Shown here in pieces: positions 27,820 to 35,818 of a DNA stretch of 64,000 nucleotides. Position 1 is the stretch's first letter. Every line of letters starts with the position of its first letter. Where the stretch lies: NCBI GenBank assembly GCA_028720105.1, contig JAQYLI010000004.1:1-64000 (forward strand). The letters are read 5' to 3'. A program made the position numbers and the translations under genes. Under the pieces are notes generated by a model. That model did not search any database. It worked only from the letters and a program-made list of their open reading frames with translations, and was not told where the DNA came from. Source of the DNA: Oscillospiraceae bacterium (GTDB taxonomy: Bacteria > Bacillota > Clostridia > Oscillospirales > Ruminococcaceae).

Positions 27820-29127
27820 TTATCCGTTTTGAAGCCTTGAAATATTCTGCTTCATTTTGCGGACGGTGATGAAAAGGGTGATAAGCTCAGCGGCGGCAAA
27901 TGACAGCCACACGCCTGTAAGTCCCCACAAAGCGGACATTATCAGAGCGCAGGGTATTATGAAAACAAAGCCTCTGCTGACGGATACCGCAAATGCTCCG
28001 GAAGCTGCCTCAACAGCGCTGAGCAGTCCTGCCCCTGCAATATTAAGACCTGCAAAAATAAATCCGGGAAAATACAGCCGAAGACCGCTTTCGGCGTAAG
28101 CGGCAAGAAGAGGGTCATTTTCGCTGTTGAATATACCTGCGATAGGTTTTGTGAAAAAATAAACCGCTGATATGAGCGCCGCGGAGACCGCAGCGGCGGT
28201 AAAGGCGGAAAGCTTTACTACCTTTTTGACCCCTTGGATATTCCCGTCTCCGTAAAGCTTGCTGGCGATGGGCTGAGAGCCCTGAGCGATACCGTTGAAC
28301 ATAGAAGCCGCCACCATTGAGCAGTTGGCAATAACTCCGTAAGCTGCAACTCCTGTGTTGCCTGCGGCGGAGAGAATAAGCCCGTTGAATACGGCAGTAG
28401 TAACTCCCGAGGATATTTCGCCCACGAAAGAGGATATCCCAAGCATACAGGCGTCTTTGAGACGTCTCAGGGACGGAGCGGAAAATGTCAGCTTTACCGT
28501 GCATTTCTTTGAAGTAAAGTGCTTGCAGCATACAAGCACACCGATAAGCGGCGAGAGCGCAGTTGCAAGAGCCGCGCCCTCCATTCCCATTCCGAGAGGA
28601 AACATAAGAATGTAGTCTGCGGCAATATTGAAAAGACTGCTTGACAGGGTAGCCGCCATTGAAACGGAAGGCGCGCCGTCGTTTCGCACAAAGGCATTGC
28701 AGATGTGGTTCCAGATGAAAAAGGGCGCAAAGGACATAAATATCCTTGTATAGCCCGAGCCAACGGCGGTTATCTCGCTGTCTCCGCCCATAAGGGATAT
28801 CACACGTTCGGGAAAGAACAAGCCTGCGGCGGAGAAAACAAGCCCTATGAGAGTTCCCCAGAAAAGGGCGTTAAAAAAGTACTTATCTCTGTCCGTGGTT
28901 TTTCGTCCCCCGTTAACGGCAAAGCGTATGGCTGAACCTACGCCTATCATTGCACCTATTGCAAAAATAAGGCTGTATATGGGAAGAACAAGATTTAATG
29001 CGGTAATACCCTTTGCCCCTACCGCAAGGGAGATAAAATAGGTGTCGGCAATGACGTAAAGAGACATTCCCACCATACCCAGAATATTCTGCGAAACATA
29101 TTTTGCAAACTGCTTTTCCACATTCAT
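27820..29127 (-). CDS. MATE-family efflux transporter
   Basis: 12 TM layout, YVIADTYFISLAVGAKGITALNLVLPIY. Confidence 0.9.
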   Translation of the reverse strand: MNVEKQFAKYVSQNILGMVGMSLYVIADTYFISLAVGAKGITALNLVLPIYSLIFAIGAMIGVGSAIRFAVNGGRKTTDRDKYFFNALFWGTLIGLVFSAAGLFFPERVISLMGGDSEITAVGSGYTRIFMSFAPFFIWNHICNAFVRNDGAPSVSMAATLSSSLFNIAADYILMFPLGMGMEGAALATALSPLIGVLVCCKHFTSKKCTVKLTFSAPSLRRLKDACMLGISSFVGEISSGVTTAVFNGLILSAAGNTGVAAYGVIANCSMVAASMFNGIAQGSQPIASKLYGDGNIQGVKKVVKLSAFTAAAVSAALISAVYFFTKPIAGIFNSENDPLLAAYAESGLRLYFPGFIFAGLNIAGAGLLSAVEAASGAFAVSVSRGFVFIIPCALIMSALWGLTGVWLSFAAAELITLFITVRKMKQNISRLQNG

Positions 29128-29406
29128 TTTTTAGACCGTCTTTCCCGGAGCCGTATCGCTCCCGAAGCTTATACTTGTTTATTCTACCATAAAAAATTAA
29201 AAAAATCAATTATCACCCGATTTATATCGTTATTAAGAAAAATCTTTAAATTTTTTATGCTTTTTGACGAATTTGACAATTGATATATTCGATCTATTGA
29301 CAATTTTGTTGAAACGTGATATAATATAACAAGATATTATATTATGCCGTACATACCCTTAATGCAGTTTTCACTATTATATTATTTATGAGCGGAGAGA
29401 TTTTTT

Positions 29407-32400
29407 TTGAACAATCTGGACAAACGCAGGCCATTGATCGCTGTCCTTGTCAGCGAGGCGGACAGAAGTTTTATATGCGAGGCTCTGAATGTTATTCAGA
29501 AAGAGCTTTTTGCTGCGGATATGGACGTCGGTATCTTTTCTACGCTTCTGACAAGGTATCAGGAGATATCTATCGAAAACAAGCTGTTCGATATCGTAAA
29601 TTACGATCTTATCGACGGCTTTATCGTGTTTCTCAAGGGGCTGACAGATGAAGGGTTAAAGAAGGATATTGCAGGAAAGCTTGATAAGCTTGACAAGCCT
29701 GTTGTATATATGGACGAATTTATTCCGAATGAACATAATACGGTTTATGATTACGCTGAAATGGGAGAAACAGCTGCCGCCCATCTTTCGGAGGTGCACG
29801 GTGTAAAAACTGCCGCATATGTGGACGGAAACAGATCATCAGAATATTACGAATGTCTGAGAACGAATTTGATCGGTGCTTTGAAAGCAAAAGGAATTGC
29901 CGTTCCCGAAGAGCTTCAGTTTTTCGGCAATGAGCAGGAAAATAAATTCTCGGAAATGGCGGATAAAATTATTAGCAGCGGTCTCCCCGATGCCGTAGTA
30001 TGCTCAAGCGATTATTCGGCTGCCTCTATTATAGGCGAGCTTTCACGCAGAAATGTCAGTATTCCCGAGGATATCATAGTAGTGGGGTGCTGCAGCGACG
30101 AGCCATACAAGGCATCTTCACTGAATATTGCCTCCGTAAAAAGAGACCCTGCTAAAATTGCGGCAAATGCTGCCCGCAGGATAATTTCTGCCATAAAGGG
30201 CGTTTGCTCAGCTCCCTATGATGGAGCATCGAGCAGCTTTGTAAAAGGATTTAGCTGCGGCTGCGGTCATATTGATCTGCCGAGTCTTTCTCAGGCGTCA
30301 AAGTGGGAAATGATGCCCTACAGCTCAGAAGGCTTTGATTCGACCTACAACTATATGCAGGAGGAGCTTATCAGCGCTCCCACCTTTACGGAATTTTTAT
30401 GGAAGCTTGATTGGTACACATTTTACATAAACGGTCTGAAAGGCTTCTGGCTGTGCCTGAACGACAATATTATGCATACGAGCGATTCCGTATCCGATTA
30501 TACGGATAATATTGATATGCCCTATATGCGTGTGAACGGGCAGGGTTCGGTTGACGAAACACGGAAATTCAGCAGGAGCGAAATGCTTCCCTGCATTTTT
30601 GAAAACAGGGACGAGCCTTCTGCATTCATTTTTACGCCGCTTCATTTTGACAATGTGAACTTCGGATATATCGTTCTTTCCTTTGGCAGCAGCGGAGAGA
30701 TGTTTGACCGTGTTTTCGGCAAGTGGATGAGATACGTTACCTGCGCTCTGGAAAAGCAGCGCAGACACACTATCTACTGCGATGATACCTTAAACGCTCA
30801 GATACGCGACCCTCTCACAGGTCTGCTCAATATGCGGGGCTTCAAACGAATGATGACCGAGGAATTCAGCAGAAGCAAGGGCGGAATACTCAGGATAATC
30901 TCGGCAGATGTGGATAATCTCAACGGAATAAACAAGGCTTACGGCTACAAGGAGGGCGACAAGGTCCTTCAGAAGGTGGGCGTAATACTCAATAACTGTG
31001 CAGGCGATGGCGATATCTGCGTAAGGGTAAGCGGCGACGAGTTCATTATTGCAGGTATTCTCGATCCCGAAAATCCTGCGGACGAGGTCCCCGTAAAGCT
31101 TGAAAGAAATCTCAGCTCATATAACAGCTCCTGCTCAAACGAATACGGCATACATATTTTCACATCAAGGGTAACGGCTGAGTTCGACTCCCTGGAGCTT
31201 CTGGACACCCTGCCCTATGACGCCGCATATCAGCGGAATATGGCAAAGGATAATCAGAATAAAAAGAGACTTCTTCACGCTCCCGTGTCAGCAGAAGAAA
31301 AGTTTGACCCCCAAGAGCGCAGCTACGTGGGCAGAATGCTCAATGACAACCTGCTCAGATATCAGTTCCAGCCAATTGTTGACGCTCATACGGGAGAGAT
31401 ATTCGCATACGAGGCGCTTATGCGTTCGGGCGGAGAAGTGAAAATATCTCCCGTGGCTATTTTAAACCACGCTTCGGCTCTGGGCAGACTGTCTGATGTG
31501 GAACGGCTGACCCTTTCCAACACCTTCGATTTTCTCTACAGTAATTCCGATAAATTTGGCAACAAAATGCTCTTTGTAAACAGTATCCCGTCTTGCGTAC
31601 TGTCCGACGAGGATTTTGATGACCTTTATTCCAGATACCGCAGTGTGATGGATAAGATAGTCATTGAGTTTACCGAGCAGACAGAAGCAAGCTCTGAGCA
31701 GCTCAAGGTGATAGTTGACAGAAGCAAGCGAATGAATTTTAAAATCGCTATCGACGACTACGGCACAGGCTATTCAAATATCAGCAATCTGCTCACATTT
31801 ATGCCCCACTGCGTAAAGATCGACAGGAGCCTGATAATGAATATCCAGGCAGACAAGCGCAAGCAGCACTTTACCAGAAACATAATCGAGTACGCTCACG
31901 ACAATAATTTCAAGGTGCTGGCAGAGGGTGTTGAGACCTCCGAGGAGCTGGCGAAGGTTATTTCTATGGGCGTGGATCTTATTCAGGGATATTATACCGC
32001 AAAGCCTTCATTTGAACTGATAGAGTCCATAGTTCCCGAGGTGTCCGAGGAAATTGTCAGAATTTACAGCCGCAGCAGAAATCTTATGTGTCAGAAAACC
32101 TATTTTACAGGCGACGAGACAGAAAGCGAGCTGAAAACCTTTGACCTTGAAAGCTATACCGATCTTTTTATCAGCAGCGGCGTGTATACTCTGCACGGGG
32201 GCAGCAATTTCACCTCAGAGCTTGTAATAACTGTTAAGGACGGCATAAAATGTACTCTGAACCTTGAAAACGTTAATCTCAGAAACGAGCTTGGCGATCC
32301 TTGTATAAAGCTTGGCAGGGGCTGCAGGCTGACGCTTAATATTATAGGCGATGTATGTATATACGGTTCAATACTTGTTCCCGAGACCGCCGAATTGGAG

Positions 32401-33126
32401 ATAGTGGGCGACGGAAATTTTACGGTCATTCAGAAATCCGGACGCAAGTTTGCTATAGGAAACGACCTGAGTCATTCCTACGGAAATATCGGAATATATC
32501 TTGACAACCGATTCGAAATAAAAGCAGGAGCCGAGCAGTGCGTTGCCATCGGAGGCGGAATTAACAGCAGCAATTCGGTAATTGATATCCGCGTAAAGGA
32601 AATGTACCTTGATGTAAGCGGCAAGCAGGTGCTTGGAATAGGAAGCTTCTATTCGATGAGCAATGTAAAAATATGCAGTTCATTGATCTCTGCACGGCTT
32701 CAGAGTGCTGCCGGAATTGTTATGGGAGGATATGGCAGAGGAATTAACGTTTCTGTATCAAATACCTGTTTTGATATCAAGGCGGAGGGGCAGAATATCT
32801 CAGGAATTTATACCGCTTATGCCGAGGACGGAAGCATTATGATCTCAGACAGTGAAATGAATATGAAATTTAACGGAGAGCTTATCCACGCAGTAGGCTA
32901 TGAAAACGGTTTTGGAAAAATAACCGCAGAAGAAAGCTCCTGCGATATCAGGATAGAGGGAGACAGCTGCTTTGTTATCGGAAGCTGCGACCGTAACGCC
33001 GAGGTGGTTCTGACCAAATGTCGCGGTTCTGTTTACATTTCATCTGCAGATTCCCATATGCTTTCTGCCGAAAAGGACAAGATCACGGTTACAGACTGCA
33101 ATTTCTCCCGTTATGAGGGCGCATAA
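29407..33126 (+). CDS. LacI-type periplasmic-binding-like domain + GGDEF + EAL + C-terminal beta-helix-like domain
   Basis: PBP1-like N-terminus (no HTH, no signal peptide or TM), RVSGDEFIIAG, FAYEALMR, DDYGTGYSN, KVLAEGVET; C-terminal repetitive beta region; TTG start. Confidence 0.88.
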   Translation: MNNLDKRRPLIAVLVSEADRSFICEALNVIQKELFAADMDVGIFSTLLTRYQEISIENKLFDIVNYDLIDGFIVFLKGLTDEGLKKDIAGKLDKLDKPVVYMDEFIPNEHNTVYDYAEMGETAAAHLSEVHGVKTAAYVDGNRSSEYYECLRTNLIGALKAKGIAVPEELQFFGNEQENKFSEMADKIISSGLPDAVVCSSDYSAASIIGELSRRNVSIPEDIIVVGCCSDEPYKASSLNIASVKRDPAKIAANAARRIISAIKGVCSAPYDGASSSFVKGFSCGCGHIDLPSLSQASKWEMMPYSSEGFDSTYNYMQEELISAPTFTEFLWKLDWYTFYINGLKGFWLCLNDNIMHTSDSVSDYTDNIDMPYMRVNGQGSVDETRKFSRSEMLPCIFENRDEPSAFIFTPLHFDNVNFGYIVLSFGSSGEMFDRVFGKWMRYVTCALEKQRRHTIYCDDTLNAQIRDPLTGLLNMRGFKRMMTEEFSRSKGGILRIISADVDNLNGINKAYGYKEGDKVLQKVGVILNNCAGDGDICVRVSGDEFIIAGILDPENPADEVPVKLERNLSSYNSSCSNEYGIHIFTSRVTAEFDSLELLDTLPYDAAYQRNMAKDNQNKKRLLHAPVSAEEKFDPQERSYVGRMLNDNLLRYQFQPIVDAHTGEIFAYEALMRSGGEVKISPVAILNHASALGRLSDVERLTLSNTFDFLYSNSDKFGNKMLFVNSIPSCVLSDEDFDDLYSRYRSVMDKIVIEFTEQTEASSEQLKVIVDRSKRMNFKIAIDDYGTGYSNISNLLTFMPHCVKIDRSLIMNIQADKRKQHFTRNIIEYAHDNNFKVLAEGVETSEELAKVISMGVDLIQGYYTAKPSFELIESIVPEVSEEIVRIYSRSRNLMCQKTYFTGDETESELKTFDLESYTDLFISSGVYTLHGGSNFTSELVITVKDGIKCTLNLENVNLRNELGDPCIKLGRGCRLTLNIIGDVCIYGSILVPETAELEIVGDGNFTVIQKSGRKFAIGNDLSHSYGNIGIYLDNRFEIKAGAEQCVAIGGGINSSNSVIDIRVKEMYLDVSGKQVLGIGSFYSMSNVKICSSLISARLQSAAGIVMGGYGRGINVSVSNTCFDIKAEGQNISGIYTAYAEDGSIMISDSEMNMKFNGELIHAVGYENGFGKITAEESSCDIRIEGDSCFVIGSCDRNAEVVLTKCRGSVYISSADSHMLSAEKDKITVTDCNFSRYEGA

Positions 33127-33133
33127 TAAGTGA

Positions 33134-33171
33134 GGGCTGCCGCAATTTTAAGCGGCAGCCCTTTTGTTTTT
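33134..33171 (+). terminator. Intrinsic terminator
   Basis: GGGCTGCCGC/GCGGCAGCCC then TTTTGTTTTT. Confidence 0.85.
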
Positions 33172-33197
33172 GGACTTTTTGCCAGTAATAAAAGAAA

Positions 33198-33320
33198 AGA
33201 GCCGCCACAAAGGGGAGCCCCCTTTGCCACCTCGTTGGTTTATTCACCAAGGTTGACAAAGTTTGCGGCTCGGTACCGATAAATACTTCTTTATCGGCAG
33301 TACCCTAAAGCGGCAGCTCT
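33198..33320 (+). repeat. Structured repeat (candidate ncRNA or palindromic mobile repeat), copy A
   Basis: Three hairpins plus closing stem; aligns with 59482-59603. Confidence 0.75.
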
Positions 33321-33338
33321 GTAATTCATATAGTGAGA

Positions 33339-34589
33339 TCAGTAAAGAGTGGAAATAAGCTTTTTCTTTTCCGCTGCGTATTCTTCGGGAGTCAGTTCAC
33401 CGCTGTCACGTTTTGCTTTAAGGTTTATAACTGCGGTCTCAAACTCGGAAAGCTCAGCTGCTTTTCCGTTGGGATTTATTTTAACGGGAGCGGGCTTGGG
33501 AGCAGGGGCAGGCTTGGGAGCAGGAACAGGCTCAGCTTCGATAACAGTCTCCGAAACAACAGGTGCAGGCTCGGGCACAGGCTCTGGAATTATCTCGGGC
33601 ACGGGAGCGGCAGCAGGCTCCGCCTTTATTTCGGGAGCAGGCTCGGCAGCCTTTTTCTCGGGCTTTGGCAGGGGAGCAGCGTCGGGAATGTTTTCAAGGT
33701 CAAGCGCAGGCTTCTTAGGCTTAGGAGCCGGCGCAGGCTTTGCGGGAGCCTCGTCCGCAACAGGAGAAGCAGCCTTTGGAGCTTCTGCCTTGGGTTTGGG
33801 GTTGGGTGCAAACTGGGGCTTGGCGGTAAATGCTTCTTCCAGATTGTCCAGATCAAAAATAGGCTTTTTGGGCAGAGGCTTGATATCGGACTTTGCGTTG
33901 TCAAAGGACTCAAGAGCCTTAAAGGAATCCTCAAGCTCGTTGGTGAGTGCTTCTACCGATTTAATATCTGCCGCAGCAGAGGGCTTGGACTTAGGTGCGG
34001 CAGCTGTTTTAGGCTTAGCTTCGGGCGCAGGAGCAGCCGCAGCCTTTGGCGGCACAGGTATTTCGGAAACGGGGTCGGGAAGCTTTTCAACAGTCGGCAG
34101 GGGAGGAAGGGTGCTTTTAGCTTCCTTTTCGATCTGTTCCTTCATACGGGCGCTTTCAAGCTCAGCTCGCTTTTTCTGATTTTCACGCTCAATAGCCGCT
34201 TCGTATTTCTGCATATGTATAGCCTTGACCTCGTTTATCTGGTCGGCGATGGCATTGGGGTCGTTAAGGCAGGGGATAACTATTCTCTTGCGGTGGATAA
34301 CGCCTTTAACGTTGGTATCGCACTGGATAAAAAGGGGCCACGGCTTCTTGATTTTGTCGTTGACATAGACCTTTGTGATCTCTTCAAGGGGGCAAACGAA
34401 CCGCGAATAAACAGGATCGCCTTCCTTTGTGCCCTCCTGTTCGAGAATATACGCCTGTCCGAATACGTGAGCCACCGTTATAGTAAGATATACCTCCTGC
34501 GGCTTTGCAAAGTTTGATTCCTTGAACAAAGACTCGTATGCTGCAATCTTCTTTTCGCTGTAAACACTTGACTGGCTGCTCATATTCAT
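33339..34589 (-). CDS. SHOCT-domain protein with long Ala/Pro/Lys/Glu-rich linker
   Basis: Folded N-terminus, low-complexity middle, C-terminal FETAVINLKAKRDSGELTPEEYAAEKKKLISTLY. Confidence 0.8.
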   Translation of the reverse strand: MNMSSQSSVYSEKKIAAYESLFKESNFAKPQEVYLTITVAHVFGQAYILEQEGTKEGDPVYSRFVCPLEEITKVYVNDKIKKPWPLFIQCDTNVKGVIHRKRIVIPCLNDPNAIADQINEVKAIHMQKYEAAIERENQKKRAELESARMKEQIEKEAKSTLPPLPTVEKLPDPVSEIPVPPKAAAAPAPEAKPKTAAAPKSKPSAAADIKSVEALTNELEDSFKALESFDNAKSDIKPLPKKPIFDLDNLEEAFTAKPQFAPNPKPKAEAPKAASPVADEAPAKPAPAPKPKKPALDLENIPDAAPLPKPEKKAAEPAPEIKAEPAAAPVPEIIPEPVPEPAPVVSETVIEAEPVPAPKPAPAPKPAPVKINPNGKAAELSEFETAVINLKAKRDSGELTPEEYAAEKKKLISTLY

Positions 34590-34803
34590 TACTCCATTCT
34601 AAAAAAATTGTAGGAACTGCAAATTTTTTTGGCAGAAAATACCTTGCCTTTATGAATGCAGTATTATCAATATAAATTATAACATATTTTACCTATGCTG
34701 TCAAATGTTTTTTAAAAATTAAATGACAAAATGGTTACAGATTTTTGTGAATATTGCACAAAACCAAACGGCTATTATAATGCATTAGCGTTATAATCGA
34801 CAA

Positions 34804-35475
34804 TCAGACAAGCTTTCCGTCCTTGATGGTAACGATCCTGTCGGCTTCTGCCGCAACAGAGCTGTCGTGGGTGATGAGGATAAGGGTCTGGTTGTATTTT
34901 TTAATGGTGCTTTTAAGAAGTGCAAGTATTTCTTTTCCCGAAGCGGAGTCCAGATTGCCCGTAGGCTCGTCCGCAAGGATGACCGAGGGCTTTGTTATCA
35001 TCGCCCTTGCAATAGCCACGCGCTGCTGCTGACCGCCGGAAAGCTGATGGGGATAATGGTCGAGTCTGTCGGCAATACCCATACTTTCAGCCAATTCGTT
35101 CAGATAATCATTGTCGGGCTTTCTGCCGTCGAGGGACAGCGGAATGAGGATATTTTCCTTTGCTGTCATAACAGGCAGGAGGTTGAAAAACTGGAATACA
35201 AAGCCTGCCTTTCTGCGGCGGTACTCTGCAAGAGCCTCTCCTTTCAGTGAAAAAACGTCCTCACCGTCTACTGTAAGGCTGCCCGAGGTAGGTGAATCCA
35301 TTGCCCCCAGCAAATGAAGCAGGGTGGATTTTCCGCTTCCGCTCTGACCCACAACTGCAACAAATTCTCCTTTTTTTACCTCAAGACTTACGCCACATAA
35401 CGCATTGACAGCGGTTTCTCCGCTTCCGTAGGTCTTTACAAGATTTTCGGCTTTAAGTATGATCTCATCTGCCAT
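34804..35475 (-). CDS. ABC transporter ATP-binding protein (MacB/LolD/FtsE-like)
   Basis: VGQSGSGKSTLLHLLGAMDSPTSG, LSGGQQQRVAIARAMITKPSVILADEPTGNLDS; ATG 35475 after GGAG; ORF-track extension into the MITE is not real. Confidence 0.92.
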   Translation of the reverse strand: MADEIILKAENLVKTYGSGETAVNALCGVSLEVKKGEFVAVVGQSGSGKSTLLHLLGAMDSPTSGSLTVDGEDVFSLKGEALAEYRRRKAGFVFQFFNLLPVMTAKENILIPLSLDGRKPDNDYLNELAESMGIADRLDHYPHQLSGGQQQRVAIARAMITKPSVILADEPTGNLDSASGKEILALLKSTIKKYNQTLILITHDSSVAAEADRIVTIKDGKLV

Positions 35476-35582
35476 AAAAATGCTCCTCCCGAATATATTA
35501 ACTTTATTATAACATAGTATCTGCAAAAATGCAATAGTCCGCATATCAAATGGGGTCAAATAATTTGAATTTGGAAAACTCA

Positions 35583-35741
35583 TACTAATCTTTAATCGTT
35601 CTGTAGACAAAGGCGGCAGATAGAACGCAGCCAATCTAGGAAAGCGACCGCAGCAAGGCTTGCCGCCTTGCAAGGAAGCTTGACGACGAGTGGCTGCGTT
35701 ATAGCTGTCGAATTTGTCTATAGGTTGGTTAAAGATTAGTA
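35583..35741 (-). mobile_element. 159-bp MITE-like element, copy 2 (inverted)
   Basis: Reverse complement matches 22635-22793 at 157/159 positions by eye. Confidence 0.9.
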
Positions 35742-35747
35742 TAAGTC

Positions 35748-35795
35748 AAAAACTTGCCGGTCAGACCGAAAAAACGTCCTGACCGGCAAGTTTTT
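35748..35795. terminator. Long-stem bidirectional terminator
   Basis: AAAAACTTGCCGGTCAG/CTGACCGGCAAGTTTTT. Confidence 0.85.
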
Positions 35796-35818
35796 GAACG
35801 CTGTAAGCTCTAAAAGTA

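Noticed and set aside
33333-34517. 394-aa and 276-aa ORFs on + strand
   Set aside because: Mirror of the Ala/Pro-rich low-complexity region of the SHOCT protein (Gly/Ser/Arg-rich antisense), not a separate gene
34804-35673. ORF-track N-terminal extension of the ABC ATPase
   Set aside because: Residues before MADEIILKAENLV are translated from the MITE; the true ATG is at 35475 with a GGAG upstream
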